This document shows positions 25,675 through 35,503 of a DNA stretch of 64,000 bases, one piece after another. Each line of letters begins with the position of its first letter. Position 1 is the stretch's first letter. Below the pieces are notes generated by a model that searched no databases, was not told the DNA's origin, and was given only the letters and a program-made list of their open reading frames with translations. The translations under genes were made by a program, and so were the position numbers. The DNA comes from Klebsiella oxytoca (GTDB lineage: Bacteria; Pseudomonadota; Gammaproteobacteria; Enterobacterales; Enterobacteriaceae): contig NZ_CP046115.1 in NCBI RefSeq assembly GCF_009707385.1, positions 930,001 through 994,000 of the forward strand, in the 5' to 3' direction.

Positions 25675-27042
25675 TTATGCTTTAACGGCGCTGGCGGTTT
25701 TTTGCTTAAACAGATAACCGACGCCGAGAACGGCAATCCATACCGGGATCAGATAGACGGAAATTGCCATCCCCGGGGTCATCAGCATAATAACCAGTAC
25801 TCCGGCCATAAACAGCAGGCACAGCCAGTTACCTAGCGGATAAAACAGCGCCGGGAAGCGGGTGACTACGCCCTGCTGCTGCTTAGCGCGACGGAATTTG
25901 ATATGCGCCAGGCTAATCATTGCCCAGTTGATCACCAGAGCAGAAACCACCAGTGCCATCAGCAGGCCAAATGCGGATTCTGGTGCGAGGTAGTTGATCA
26001 GTACGCACAGGGCGGTCACGACCGCTGATACCAGAATGGTATTGACCGGCACGCCGCGTTTATCAACGCTCATCAGCGCTTTTGGCGCATTCCCCTGCTG
26101 AGCCAGACCGAACAGCATACGGCTGTTGCAGTAAACGCAGCTGTTATAAACGGAAAGCGCTGCGGTCAGAACCACAATGTTCAGGGCATTAGCGACAAAG
26201 GTATCGCCCAGCTCATGGAAAATCAGGACGAACGGGCTGGTATCGGCGGTCACGCGGCTCCACGGCAGCAGAGAGAGCAGAACGGCCAGCGAACCCACAT
26301 AGAAAATCAGGATCCGGTAGATAACCTGGTTGGTCGCTTTCGGGATGCTTTGCTCCGGATTGTCCGCTTCGGCCGCGGTGATGCCCACCAGCTCCAGGCC
26401 GCCAAACGAGAACATAATAATCGCCATCATCATCACCAGCCCGCTGAAGCCGTGCGGTAAGAATCCGCCTTGCTCCCACAGGTTGCGCACCGTGGCCTGC
26501 GGGCCGCCGTTGCCGCTGAACAGCAGCCAGCCGCCGAACAGGATCATCGCCACTACGGCGACAACTTTGATGATGGCGAACCAGAACTCCATCTCGCCGA
26601 ACACTTTAACGTTAGTCAGGTTGATAGCGTTGATAGCGATAAAGAACACCGCCGCCGAAACCCAGGTAGGGATTTCCGGCCACCAGAACTGCACGTATTT
26701 TCCGACGGCGGTCAGTTCGGCCATGGCTACCAGCACGTAAAGAACCCAGTAGTTCCAGCCGGAAGCGAAACCCGCAAAGCCGCCCCAGTATTTGTAAGCG
26801 AAGTGGCTAAATGAACCAGCCACCGGCTCTTCAACGACCATCTCGCCCAGCTGACGCATGATCAGGAAAGCGATGAAACCGGCAATCGCGTAGCCCAGAA
26901 TAATACCGGGACCAGCATTCTGGATGACGGATGCGCTACCCAGGAATAACCCGGTACCGATAGCACCTCCCAGGGCAATAAGCTGAATATGGCGGTTTTT
27001 CAGGCCGCGCTTTAGCCGATCGCCATGCTGTTGACCTTCCAT
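25675..27042 (-). CDS. aroP: Aromatic amino acid permease AroP
   Basis: APC-family proton symporter for Phe, Tyr and Trp with about twelve membrane helices. Two adjacent ATG codons exist; 27042 is preferred because it is seven bases from GAGG, against four for 27045, and matches MEGQQHG of E. coli. It has 455 residues. The first helix motif ALGGAIGTGLFLGS is intact. It is divergent from pdhR. Confidence 0.95.
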   Translation of the reverse strand: MEGQQHGDRLKRGLKNRHIQLIALGGAIGTGLFLGSASVIQNAGPGIILGYAIAGFIAFLIMRQLGEMVVEEPVAGSFSHFAYKYWGGFAGFASGWNYWVLYVLVAMAELTAVGKYVQFWWPEIPTWVSAAVFFIAINAINLTNVKVFGEMEFWFAIIKVVAVVAMILFGGWLLFSGNGGPQATVRNLWEQGGFLPHGFSGLVMMMAIIMFSFGGLELVGITAAEADNPEQSIPKATNQVIYRILIFYVGSLAVLLSLLPWSRVTADTSPFVLIFHELGDTFVANALNIVVLTAALSVYNSCVYCNSRMLFGLAQQGNAPKALMSVDKRGVPVNTILVSAVVTALCVLINYLAPESAFGLLMALVVSALVINWAMISLAHIKFRRAKQQQGVVTRFPALFYPLGNWLCLLFMAGVLVIMLMTPGMAISVYLIPVWIAVLGVGYLFKQKTASAVKA

Positions 27043-27697
27043 CATGAAACCTCGTGTGTGGTTATGTTTATTATGTTTGTACGCGTCATCCTTCGGGTGA
27101 CTTCTTCGCTGTCCGTCCCTGCCTGATAGCATAGTCAGCGAAATTTCAGTGAGCCTGCGGTCCGTTCTGCCCCTGGTGATGCAACGCACATATTGTTGTG
27201 TTTGTGTACTTATCAAATTCCGTTTGTGTACTAATTTCTTTACGCAAGGCAGGGTGGTAATTCATGAAAAGGCCTTTCGCATCATGGAGAATAGTGATAA
27301 GCGGCAATGAATGCACCTGCTTTATGAAGGGATGATGACGAAGCGAACAAAAAGAAACCATTTGTAAATCCTGTCTCAATAATTGCGACCGACCTTTTTC
27401 CTGTCATTTATTCATATTTGTTGAATTTATATTCGCACATTACCGAGTTGAATCGGTTCAAATAGCGTATTTTTTCGTTTCGATTAAGTTAACGCTACCT
27501 CTTTATTGGTAAACACAACATTTGTGCAAAGTTACATTTATGAAATGTTATTTCTGTAAGGTTGTTAAAACGTGCCTGCTTTAATGATTTCAATCAAAAC
27601 CTGTATGGACAGAAGGTGAATACTTTGTTACTTTAGCGATACGAACTATGAATTGGTAAGACCAATTGACTCCGGGCTAATGGCAGAGACAGGGAAT
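27043..27697. other. Long divergent aroP-pdhR intergenic region
   Basis: 655 bases with no convincing gene. It holds the aroP control region on the left, an A/T-rich middle (27400-27560) and the pdhR promoter on the right. Two exact copies of GTTTGTGTACT start 22 bases apart, at 27200 and 27222, on one face of the helix. I could not find a full TyrR box, though TyrR control of aroP is known in E. coli. Confidence 0.6.
27625..27667 (+). promoter_or_regulatory. pdhR promoter with PdhR operator
   Basis: TTGTTA (27625-27630), 16-base spacer, TATGAA (27647-27652), and immediately downstream the perfect palindrome AATTGGTAAGACCAATT (27651-27667), which is the known PdhR box. Bound PdhR would cover the start point; pyruvate relieves it. 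This implies autorepression of the pdhR-aceEF-lpd operon. Confidence 0.9.
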
Positions 27698-28477
27698 ATG
27701 GCCTACAGCAAGATCCGCCAACCAAAATTATCCGATGTGATAGAGCAGCAGCTGGAGTTTTTGATTCTTGAGGGGACGTTGCGCCCCGGTGAAAAACTTC
27801 CGCCTGAACGTGAACTGGCAAAACAGTTCGACGTTTCCCGTCCCTCGCTGCGTGAGGCTATTCAACGCCTCGAAGCTAAGGGGTTGTTGCTTCGTCGCCA
27901 GGGGGGAGGAACTTTTGTACAAAGCCGCCTGTGGCAGAGCTTCAGCGACCCGCTGGTAGAGCTACTGTCCGACCACCCTGAATCCCAATTTGATCTGCTG
28001 GAAACCCGTCACGCGCTTGAAGGTATTGCGGCTTATTACGCAGCGCTGCGCAGCAACGATGAAGATCGCGAGCGCATTCGCGAACTGCATCAGGCTATTG
28101 AACGGGCTCAGCAGTCCGGCGACCTTGATGCCGAATCTGATGCCGTCGTTCAGTATCAAATAGCCGTCACCGAAGCGGCGCACAATGTGGTGCTGCTTCA
28201 TCTACTACGCTGTATGGAGCCGATGCTGGCCCAGAACGTTCGCCAAAATTTTGAATTGTTGTATGCCCGTCGGGAGATGCTCCCGCAGGTCAGCAATCAT
28301 CGTACTCGAATTTTCGAGGCGATAATCGCCGGGCAGCCGGAGCAGGCGCGTGAAGCCTCGCATCGTCACCTGGCGTTCATTGAGGAAATTTTGCTGGATC
28401 GTAGCCGTGAGCAGAGCCGTCGGGAACGCTCATTGCGTCGTCTACAGCAACGAAAGGATGAGAACTCCGGTTCTTAA
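27698..28477 (+). CDS. pdhR: Pyruvate-sensing transcriptional repressor PdhR
   Basis: GntR-family repressor (FadR subfamily) of the pyruvate dehydrogenase operon. The ATG at 27698 ([11 protein letters not shown]) gives 259 residues. The N-terminal winged helix includes [21 protein letters not shown], then comes the all-helical FCD effector domain. The C-terminal tail is a few residues longer than in E. coli. It is the first gene of the operon and its own target. Confidence 0.96.
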   Translation: MAYSKIRQPKLSDVIEQQLEFLILEGTLRPGEKLPPERELAKQFDVSRPSLREAIQRLEAKGLLLRRQGGGTFVQSRLWQSFSDPLVELLSDHPESQFDLLETRHALEGIAAYYAALRSNDEDRERIRELHQAIERAQQSGDLDAESDAVVQYQIAVTEAAHNVVLLHLLRCMEPMLAQNVRQNFELLYARREMLPQVSNHRTRIFEAIIAGQPEQAREASHRHLAFIEEILLDRSREQSRRERSLRRLQQRKDENSGS

Positions 28478-28510
28478 GCGCCATTTTTAGAGCGCGGCAA
28501 CTAAACGCAG

Positions 28511-28678
28511 AACCTGTCTTATTGCACTTTTAGTTGTTCAAAATAATTTTGGGTGTATCGCGGCGGCAAGCGCGCGAATCTCCGGGAGCATAGTGAACTA
28601 TGTGACTGGGGTGAGGAAGCGTAGCCAACGAAGAGACAGCCAGAAGTATGAAGAACAAAGAGCGCAATGGGACAGGTT
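28511..28678 (+). other. aceE leader hairpin interrupted by ERIC
   Basis: AACCTGTC (28511-28518) pairs with GACAGGTT (28671-28678), and ATTGC (28521-28525) with GCAAT (28664-28668). These outer arms match, as I remember it, a hairpin in the E. coli aceE leader whose loop is short. Here the loop holds a whole ERIC element, so both can fold as one long stem. Confidence 0.7.
28536..28656 (+). repeat. ERIC (IRU) element in the pdhR-aceE spacer
   Basis: Another 121-base imperfect palindrome with GTTC/GAAC ends, TATCGCGGCGGCAA in the left arm and the core TATGTGACTGGGGTGAGGAA with its partner AGCATAGTGAAC. It is the same length as the copy at 8086-8206 and clearly the same family, but the arms have diverged. 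Confidence 0.88.
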
Positions 28679-28718
28679 CCAGATTAATCAACGATTAGAT
28701 AGATAAGGAATACCCCCC

Positions 28719-31382
28719 ATGTCAGAACGTTTACCAAATGACGTGGATCCGATCGAAACTCGCGACTGGCTACAGGCGATCGAATCGGTCATCCGTGAAG
28801 AAGGTGTTGAGCGTGCTCAGTATCTTATTGACCAACTCCTTTCTGAAGCCCGCAAAGGCGGGGTGAAAGTGGCTGCTGGCGCATCGACCGGCGGTTACGT
28901 AAACACTATTGCCGTTGAAGATGAGCCGGAATACCCGGGTAATCTGGATCTGGAACGTCGTATCCGTTCTGCGATCCGCTGGAACGCCATCATGACCGTT
29001 CTGCGCGCATCGAAAAAAGATCTCGAACTGGGCGGCCACATGGCTTCCTTCCAGTCTTCTGCAACCTTTTACGAAGTGTGTTTCAACCACTTCTTCCGCG
29101 CACGCAACGAGCAGGATGGCGGCGACCTGGTTTACTTCCAGGGTCACATCTCTCCGGGCGTCTATGCGCGTGCTTTCCTGGAAGGTCGTCTGACTGAAGA
29201 GCAGATGAACAACTTCCGTCAGGAAGTTCACGGTAAAGGTCTGTCCTCTTATCCGCACCCGAAACTGATGCCGGAATTCTGGCAGTTCCCGACCGTCTCT
29301 ATGGGTCTGGGCCCAATCGGGGCGATTTATCAGGCTAAATTCCTGAAGTATCTGGAACACCGTGGCCTGAAAGACACCTCTAAACAAACCGTTTACGCTT
29401 TCCTCGGCGACGGCGAGATGGACGAGCCGGAATCCAAAGGCGCGATCACCATCGCTACCCGTGAGAAGCTCGACAACCTGGTCTTCGTTATCAACTGTAA
29501 CCTGCAGCGTCTTGACGGCCCGGTTACTGGTAACGGCAAAATCATTAACGAACTGGAAGGCATCTTCGGCGGTGCTGGCTGGAATGTTATCAAGGTTATC
29601 TGGGGCGGTCGTTGGGATGAGCTGCTGCGTAAAGATACCAGCGGTAAGCTGATCCAGCTGATGGAAGAAACCGTTGATGGCGACTACCAGACCTTCAAAT
29701 CCAAAGACGGCGCTTACGTGCGTGAGCACTTCTTCGGTAAATATCCGGAGACCGCAGCGCTGGTTGCCGACTGGACTGACGAGCAGATCTGGGCCCTGAA
29801 CCGCGGCGGTCACGATCCGAAGAAAGTTTACGCTGCACTGAAAAAAGCGCAGGAAACTAAAGGCAAAGCTACCGTAATCCTCGCCCATACCATTAAAGGT
29901 TACGGCATGGGTGACACCGCCGAAGGTAAGAACATCGCCCACCAGGTTAAGAAAATGAACATGGACGGCGTTCGTTACGTCCGCGATCGTTTCAACGTGC
30001 CGGTTGCCGACGCTGATATTGAAAAACTGCCGTACGTAACCTTCCCGGAAGGTTCCGAAGAGCATACCTATCTGCACGCTCAGCGTCAGAAACTGCACGG
30101 CTATCTGCCGAGCCGTCAGCCGAACTTCACCGAGAAGCTTGAGCTGCCGACGCTGGAAGATTTCGGCCCGCTGCTGGAAGAGCAGAATAAAGAGATCTCT
30201 ACCACTATCGCGTTCGTTCGTGCCCTGAACGTGATGCTGAAGAACAAATCCATCAAAGACCGCCTCGTGCCTATTATTGCCGATGAAGCGCGTACCTTTG
30301 GTATGGAAGGTCTGTTCCGTCAGATCGGTATCTACAGCCCGAACGGCCAGCAGTACACTCCGCAGGACCGTGAGCAGGTTGCTTACTACAAAGAAGACGA
30401 GAAAGGTCAGATTCTGCAGGAAGGTATCAACGAGCTGGGCGCAGGCGCATCCTGGCTGGCTGCTGCGACCTCCTACAGCACCAACAATCTGCCGATGATC
30501 CCGTTCTACATCTACTACTCCATGTTCGGGTTCCAGCGTATCGGCGACCTGTGCTGGCAGGCAGGCGACCAGCAGGCTCGTGGCTTCCTGATCGGTGGTA
30601 CTTCCGGCCGTACGACGCTGAACGGTGAAGGTCTGCAGCACGAAGATGGCCACAGCCATATTCAGTCTCTGACTATCCCGAACTGTATCTCTTACGATCC
30701 GTCTTACGCGTACGAAGTTGCGGTCATCATGCATGATGGTCTGGAGCGTATGTATGGTGAGAAACAAGAGAACGTTTACTACTACATCACCACCCTGAAC
30801 GAAAACTACCACATGCCGGCAATGCCAGCAGGCGCCGAGGAAGGTATCCGTAAAGGTATCTACAAACTCGAAACCGTTGAAGGTAGCAAAGGTAAAGTTC
30901 AGCTGCTGGGCTCCGGTTCTATCCTGCGTCACGTTCGTGAAGCGGCACAGATCCTGGCTAAAGACTACGGCGTAGGTTCTGACGTTTACAGCGTCACCTC
31001 CTTCACTGAACTGGCGCGCGATGGCCAGGATTGTGAACGCTGGAACATGCTGCACCCGCTGGAAACTCCGCGCGTTCCGTACATTGCTCAGGTGATGAAC
31101 GACGCTCCGGCAGTAGCATCTACTGACTATATGAAACTGTTCGCTGAGCAGGTTCGTACTTACGTACCGGCTGATGATTACCGCGTACTGGGTACCGACG
31201 GCTTCGGTCGCTCTGACAGCCGTGAAAACCTGCGTCACCACTTCGAAGTTGACGCTTCCTATGTAGTGGTAGCAGCGCTCGGCGAACTGGCTAAACGTGG
31301 CGAAATCGATAAGAAAGTGGTTGCGGAAGCCATCACTAAATTCAATATCGATGCAGATAAAGTTAACCCGCGTCTGGCGTAA
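28719..31382 (+). CDS. aceE: Pyruvate dehydrogenase E1 component AceE
   Basis: Thiamine-diphosphate-dependent decarboxylase of the pyruvate dehydrogenase complex, homodimeric type. It has 887 residues, as in E. coli. The ThDP motif begins [10 protein letters not shown] and runs to NCNLQ near residue 260. The gene is preceded by AAGGAATACCCCCC. It shows strong codon bias typical of highly expressed genes. aceF follows after 14 bases. Confidence 0.98.
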   Translation: MSERLPNDVDPIETRDWLQAIESVIREEGVERAQYLIDQLLSEARKGGVKVAAGASTGGYVNTIAVEDEPEYPGNLDLERRIRSAIRWNAIMTVLRASKKDLELGGHMASFQSSATFYEVCFNHFFRARNEQDGGDLVYFQGHISPGVYARAFLEGRLTEEQMNNFRQEVHGKGLSSYPHPKLMPEFWQFPTVSMGLGPIGAIYQAKFLKYLEHRGLKDTSKQTVYAFLGDGEMDEPESKGAITIATREKLDNLVFVINCNLQRLDGPVTGNGKIINELEGIFGGAGWNVIKVIWGGRWDELLRKDTSGKLIQLMEETVDGDYQTFKSKDGAYVREHFFGKYPETAALVADWTDEQIWALNRGGHDPKKVYAALKKAQETKGKATVILAHTIKGYGMGDTAEGKNIAHQVKKMNMDGVRYVRDRFNVPVADADIEKLPYVTFPEGSEEHTYLHAQRQKLHGYLPSRQPNFTEKLELPTLEDFGPLLEEQNKEISTTIAFVRALNVMLKNKSIKDRLVPIIADEARTFGMEGLFRQIGIYSPNGQQYTPQDREQVAYYKEDEKGQILQEGINELGAGASWLAAATSYSTNNLPMIPFYIYYSMFGFQRIGDLCWQAGDQQARGFLIGGTSGRTTLNGEGLQHEDGHSHIQSLTIPNCISYDPSYAYEVAVIMHDGLERMYGEKQENVYYYITTLNENYHMPAMPAGAEEGIRKGIYKLETVEGSKGKVQLLGSGSILRHVREAAQILAKDYGVGSDVYSVTSFTELARDGQDCERWNMLHPLETPRVPYIAQVMNDAPAVASTDYMKLFAEQVRTYVPADDYRVLGTDGFGRSDSRENLRHHFEVDASYVVVAALGELAKRGEIDKKVVAEAITKFNIDADKVNPRLA

Positions 31383-31396
31383 GAGGTAAAAGAATA

Positions 31397-33286
31397 ATGG
31401 CTATCGAAATCAAAGTACCGGACATCGGGGCTGATGAAGTTGAAATCACCGAGATTCTGGTCAAAGTGGGCGACAAGGTTGAAGCTGAACAGTCGCTGAT
31501 CACCGTAGAGGGCGACAAAGCCTCTATGGAAGTTCCGTCTCCGCAGGCTGGCATCGTTAAAGAGATCAAGGTCTCCGTCGGCGACAAAACCGAGACCGGT
31601 AAACTGATCATGATTTTCGATTCCGCCGATGGTGCAGCAGCCGCTGCACCTGCGCAGGAAGAGAAGAAAGAAGCCGCTCCGGCCGCTGCTGCACCGGCAG
31701 CCGCGAGCGTGAAAGAAGTTCACGTACCGGATATCGGCGGTGACGAAGTTGAAGTCACTGAGATCATGGTTAAAGTGGGCGACACCATCGCCGCTGAGCA
31801 GTCGCTGATCACCGTAGAAGGCGATAAAGCTTCTATGGAAGTGCCGGCGCCGTTCGCGGGCACCGTGAAAGAGATCAAAATCAACACCGGCGACAAAGTG
31901 TCCACTGGTTCCCTGATCATGATCTTCGAAGTGGCGGGCGCTGCGCCTGCAGCGGCTCCGGCAAAAGCGGAAGCCGCTCCGGCTGCTGCTGCACCGGCCG
32001 CTTCGGGATCTAAAGAAGTTCACGTCCCGGATATCGGTGGTGATGAAGTTGAAGTTACTGAAGTGATGGTGAAAGTGGGCGATAAAATTGCCGCTGAACA
32101 GTCACTGATTACCGTTGAAGGCGATAAAGCTTCAATGGAAGTGCCGGCGCCGTTCGCGGGTACCGTGAAAGAGATCAAAATCAACACCGGTGACAAAGTT
32201 TCCACCGGCTCTCTGATTATGGTCTTCGAAGTGGAAGGCGCTGCGCCTGCTGCGGCCCCGGCCGCCGCTGCTCCGGCTCCTGCTGCAGCACCGGCTCAGG
32301 CTGCTAAACCTGCCGCGGCTCCTGCTGCGAAAGCAGAAGGCAAATCTGAGTTTGCTGAAAACGACGCTTACGTTCACGCGACTCCGCTGATTCGTCGCCT
32401 GGCGCGCGAATTCGGCGTCAACCTGGCGAAAGTGAAAGGTACGGGGCGTAAAGGCCGTATCCTGCGCGAAGACGTTCAGGCTTACGTGAAAGACGCGGTG
32501 AAACGCGCTGAAGCTGCGCCTGCGGCAACCGGTGGCGGTATCCCGGGCATGCTGCCGTGGCCGAAAGTGGACTTCAGCAAGTTTGGTGAAGTGGAAGAAG
32601 TTGAACTGGGCCGCATTCAGAAAATCTCTGGTGCTAACCTGAGCCGTAACTGGGTGATGATCCCGCACGTTACCCACTTCGACAAAACCGATATCACCGA
32701 TCTGGAAGCGTTCCGTAAACAGCAGAACGCCGAAGCTGAGAAGCGTAAGCTGGACGTGAAGTTCACCCCGGTTGTCTTCATCATGAAAGCCGTTGCCGCT
32801 GCGCTTGAGCAGATGCCGCGCTTCAACAGCTCGCTGTCTGAAGATGGTCAGCGTCTGACGCTGAAGAAATACATCAACATCGGCGTAGCGGTTGATACCC
32901 CGAATGGCCTGGTGGTTCCGGTCTTTAAAGATGTGAACAAGAAGAGCGTAACCGAGCTGTCTCGTGAACTGACCGTGATTTCTAAGAAAGCGCGTGATGG
33001 TAAGCTGACCGCTGGCGAAATGCAGGGCGGTTGCTTCACTATCTCCAGCATCGGCGGCCTGGGTACCACCCACTTCGCGCCGATTGTTAACGCGCCGGAA
33101 GTGGCTATCCTCGGGGTGTCCAAGTCTGCGATGGAGCCGGTGTGGAATGGTAAAGAGTTTGTTCCGCGTCTGATGATGCCGATCTCTCTGTCCTTCGACC
33201 ACCGCGTGATCGACGGTGCTGATGGTGCGCGCTTTATCACCATCATCAACAACATGCTGAGCGATATTCGCCGCCTGGTGATGTAA
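31397..33286 (+). CDS. aceF: Dihydrolipoyl acetyltransferase AceF (E2)
   Basis: Core of the pyruvate dehydrogenase complex, transferring the acetyl group to CoA. It has 629 residues. Three lipoyl domains carry the lipoylated lysines K41, K144 and K244 in GDKAS motifs. Ala/Pro-rich linkers separate them. A peripheral subunit-binding domain lies at about 324-361, and the catalytic domain ends with DHRVIDG (H602, D606). The second and third lipoyl domains repeat with an exact 100-residue period. Confidence 0.98.
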   Translation: MAIEIKVPDIGADEVEITEILVKVGDKVEAEQSLITVEGDKASMEVPSPQAGIVKEIKVSVGDKTETGKLIMIFDSADGAAAAAPAQEEKKEAAPAAAAPAAASVKEVHVPDIGGDEVEVTEIMVKVGDTIAAEQSLITVEGDKASMEVPAPFAGTVKEIKINTGDKVSTGSLIMIFEVAGAAPAAAPAKAEAAPAAAAPAASGSKEVHVPDIGGDEVEVTEVMVKVGDKIAAEQSLITVEGDKASMEVPAPFAGTVKEIKINTGDKVSTGSLIMVFEVEGAAPAAAPAAAAPAPAAAPAQAAKPAAAPAAKAEGKSEFAENDAYVHATPLIRRLAREFGVNLAKVKGTGRKGRILREDVQAYVKDAVKRAEAAPAATGGGIPGMLPWPKVDFSKFGEVEEVELGRIQKISGANLSRNWVMIPHVTHFDKTDITDLEAFRKQQNAEAEKRKLDVKFTPVVFIMKAVAAALEQMPRFNSSLSEDGQRLTLKKYINIGVAVDTPNGLVVPVFKDVNKKSVTELSRELTVISKKARDGKLTAGEMQGGCFTISSIGGLGTTHFAPIVNAPEVAILGVSKSAMEPVWNGKEFVPRLMMPISLSFDHRVIDGADGARFITIINNMLSDIRRLVM

Positions 33287-33292
33287 GCGAAA

Positions 33293-33318
33293 AGCCGGCC
33301 TGACGGCCGGCTTTTTTC
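33293..33318 (+). terminator. Terminator after aceF
   Basis: AGCCGGCC (33293-33300), loop TGAC, GGCCGGCT (33305-33312), then a T run. It separates aceF from lpd, which has its own promoter. Confidence 0.9.
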
Positions 33319-33385
33319 TGGTAATCTCTTATCCGTTTTGACGTTACCAGCAATAAAGGACAAAATCGTTTGCCGTTTGTTGTTT

Positions 33386-33411
33386 CAAAATTGTTAACAA
33401 TTTTGTAAAAT
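33386..33411 (+). promoter_or_regulatory. lpd promoter region with 20-base palindrome
   Basis: CAAAATTGTTAACAATTTTG (33386-33405) is a perfect 20-base palindrome abutting the -10-like TAAAAT (33406-33411). The lpd promoter is separate so that Lpd can also serve 2-oxoglutarate dehydrogenase and glycine cleavage. I believe this palindrome is conserved at E. coli lpd; the protein that binds it is not evident from sequence. Confidence 0.65.
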
Positions 33412-33493
33412 GCAGGCGGATAGAACGTCCCGGTGGACATGGGCGTAAAAACAATAGCGTCAGACCCGCCGGATACAAATTACAGAGGTCATG

Positions 33494-34918
33494 ATGAGTA
33501 CTGAAATCAAAACTCAGGTCGTGGTACTTGGGGCTGGTCCCGCAGGTTATTCTGCTGCCTTCCGTTGCGCTGATTTAGGTCTGGAAACCGTCATCGTAGA
33601 ACGTTACAGCACTCTGGGCGGTGTTTGCCTGAACGTCGGCTGTATCCCTTCTAAAGCACTGCTGCACGTAGCGAAAGTTATCGAAGAAGCGAAAGCGCTG
33701 GCCGAACACGGCATCGTTTTCGGTGAGCCGAAAACCGACATTGACAAGATTCGCACCTGGAAAGAAAAAGTCATCACTCAGCTGACCGGCGGTCTGGCTG
33801 GCATGGCCAAAGGGCGTAAGGTGAAGGTTGTTAATGGTCTGGGTAAATTTACCGGCGCTAACACCCTTGAAGTTGAAGGCGAAAACGGCAAAACCGTGAT
33901 CAACTTCGACAACGCTATCATCGCGGCGGGTTCCCGTCCGATCGAACTGCCGTTCATTCCGCATGAAGATCCGCGCGTATGGGACTCCACCGATGCGCTG
34001 GAGCTGAAAACCGTACCAAAACGCCTTCTGGTTATGGGTGGCGGTATCATCGGTCTGGAAATGGGTACCGTATACCATGCGCTGGGTTCAGAGATTGACG
34101 TGGTTGAGATGTTCGACCAGGTGATCCCGGCGGCTGATAAAGACGTCGTAAAAGTCTTCACTAAGCGCATCAGCAAGAAATTCAACCTGATGCTGGAAAC
34201 TAAAGTTACCGCCGTTGAAGCGAAAGAAGACGGTATCTACGTTTCCATGGAAGGCAAAAAAGCGCCGGCTGAAGCGCAGCGCTACGATGCCGTTCTGGTG
34301 GCTATCGGCCGCGTGCCGAACGGTAAAAACCTTGATGCCGGTAAAGCAGGCGTTGAAGTTGACGAGCGTGGCTTCATCCGCGTTGACAAACAGCTGCGTA
34401 CTAACGTACCGCACATCTTTGCTATCGGCGATATCGTCGGTCAGCCAATGCTGGCGCATAAAGGCGTGCATGAAGGTCACGTTGCCGCCGAAGTTATTGC
34501 CGGCATGAAGCACTACTTTGACCCGAAAGTGATTCCGTCCATCGCTTATACCGAACCAGAAGTTGCATGGGTTGGTCTGACTGAAAAAGAAGCGAAAGAG
34601 AAAGGCATCAGCTATGAAACCGCCACCTTCCCGTGGGCTGCTTCTGGCCGTGCTATCGCTTCCGACTGCGCTGACGGTATGACCAAACTGATTTTCGACA
34701 AAGAATCCCACCGCGTTATCGGCGGAGCGATTGTCGGCACCAACGGCGGCGAGCTGCTGGGTGAAATCGGTCTGGCGATCGAAATGGGCTGTGACGCAGA
34801 AGATATTGCGCTGACCATCCACGCTCACCCGACTCTGCACGAGTCCGTTGGCCTGGCGGCAGAAGTCTTCGAAGGTAGCATTACCGACCTGCCGAACGCG
34901 AAAGCGAAGAAAAAGTAA
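33494..34918 (+). CDS. lpd: Dihydrolipoyl dehydrogenase Lpd (E3)
   Basis: FAD enzyme reoxidising lipoyl groups with NAD, shared by several 2-oxoacid complexes. Two ATG codons are adjacent; the second (33494) is five bases from GAGG and gives 474 residues as in E. coli. The redox disulfide is C45-C50 in GGVCLNVGC, with an N-terminal FAD motif GAGPAG and the catalytic HAHPTLHE near the C-terminus. Confidence 0.98.
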   Translation: MSTEIKTQVVVLGAGPAGYSAAFRCADLGLETVIVERYSTLGGVCLNVGCIPSKALLHVAKVIEEAKALAEHGIVFGEPKTDIDKIRTWKEKVITQLTGGLAGMAKGRKVKVVNGLGKFTGANTLEVEGENGKTVINFDNAIIAAGSRPIELPFIPHEDPRVWDSTDALELKTVPKRLLVMGGGIIGLEMGTVYHALGSEIDVVEMFDQVIPAADKDVVKVFTKRISKKFNLMLETKVTAVEAKEDGIYVSMEGKKAPAEAQRYDAVLVAIGRVPNGKNLDAGKAGVEVDERGFIRVDKQLRTNVPHIFAIGDIVGQPMLAHKGVHEGHVAAEVIAGMKHYFDPKVIPSIAYTEPEVAWVGLTEKEAKEKGISYETATFPWAASGRAIASDCADGMTKLIFDKESHRVIGGAIVGTNGGELLGEIGLAIEMGCDAEDIALTIHAHPTLHESVGLAAEVFEGSITDLPNAKAKKK

Positions 34919-34943
34919 GTTTTTCTTTCAGGCAAAATGAAAA

Positions 34944-34968
34944 AGCGGCTCACTGAGCCGCTTTTTTT
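34944..34968 (+). terminator. Terminator after lpd
   Basis: AGCGGCTCA (34944-34952), one-base centre, TGAGCCGCT (34954-34962), then seven T. A strong intrinsic terminator. Confidence 0.92.
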
Positions 34969-35080
34969 ATGTCTGATGTTTAGAACTGTGTCGCTGTTAA
35001 TAAAACTGCATAACTCATTAATACCTTGAAAATAGTAACCCTATAAACTTATAGCAAGTTAACTATGTGTGAGGTATGCA

Positions 35081-35365
35081 ATGAAAAGATTTTTAACGAC
35101 GGCGCTGCTGGCGGCCACTTTGGTTTCTGGTATGGCCTGCGCGGCGGATGCCGTTATCCCCTGGGCTGATAACAGCGGCGGTACCGAAAGCGCTCATATT
35201 GCGGCGATGGGGCAGGATTTGAATATGCAGCATCAGCAGATCACGAAGACTCGCGAAGGCGTATGGGCGGCGAACTCCGGTAGCATCAGCGCTGACGAAG
35301 CGGCGCTGAGCAGCACTAAACCGGCTTTCGCGGGCGACCCCTCTTTGATGCCCCACCAGGGCTAA
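35081..35365 (+). CDS. Small predicted periplasmic protein of unknown function
   Basis: I do not recognise this 94-residue protein. The ATG at 35081 is six bases after GAGG. The N-terminus is a clear Sec signal peptide (MKRFLTTALLAATLVSG) with a likely cut after CAA or CAADA. The mature part of about 70 residues is polar, has no cysteine, and contains MGQDLNMQHQQ and a Ser/Ala-rich C-terminus. It has its own leader and no operon partner; yacH is convergent. As I remember, E. coli has no gene at this spot between lpd and yacH. Confidence 0.75.
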   Translation: MKRFLTTALLAATLVSGMACAADAVIPWADNSGGTESAHIAAMGQDLNMQHQQITKTREGVWAANSGSISADEAALSSTKPAFAGDPSLMPHQG

Positions 35366-35503
35366 TTTATCCCGGCGGTCCGGCGGCGTAATCGCGCCCC
35401 GGACATTTTCCTTCAAACCTTATCAGTCTGGTTGGTCAGAAAGCTGATGGTTCAGGTCACTCTCTGACTATCACCATCCTGATAGTGGGCTAAAGGCCAG
35501 GCC

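Noticed and set aside
27043..27697. TyrR box or CRP site in the aroP-pdhR spacer
   Set aside because: Only half-site resemblances (for example TGTAAA near 27363) were found, so no site is claimed.
28770..31241. A very long open frame (over 800 codons) on the strand opposite aceE
   Set aside because: It lies entirely antisense to a highly expressed, codon-biased gene; such shadows arise from the biased third positions. It has no ribosome-binding site or recognisable domain.
31397..32340. Regular repeats in aceF as a possible CRISPR or satellite array
   Set aside because: The period is 300 bases and in frame; the repeats encode lipoyl domains and Ala/Pro linkers.
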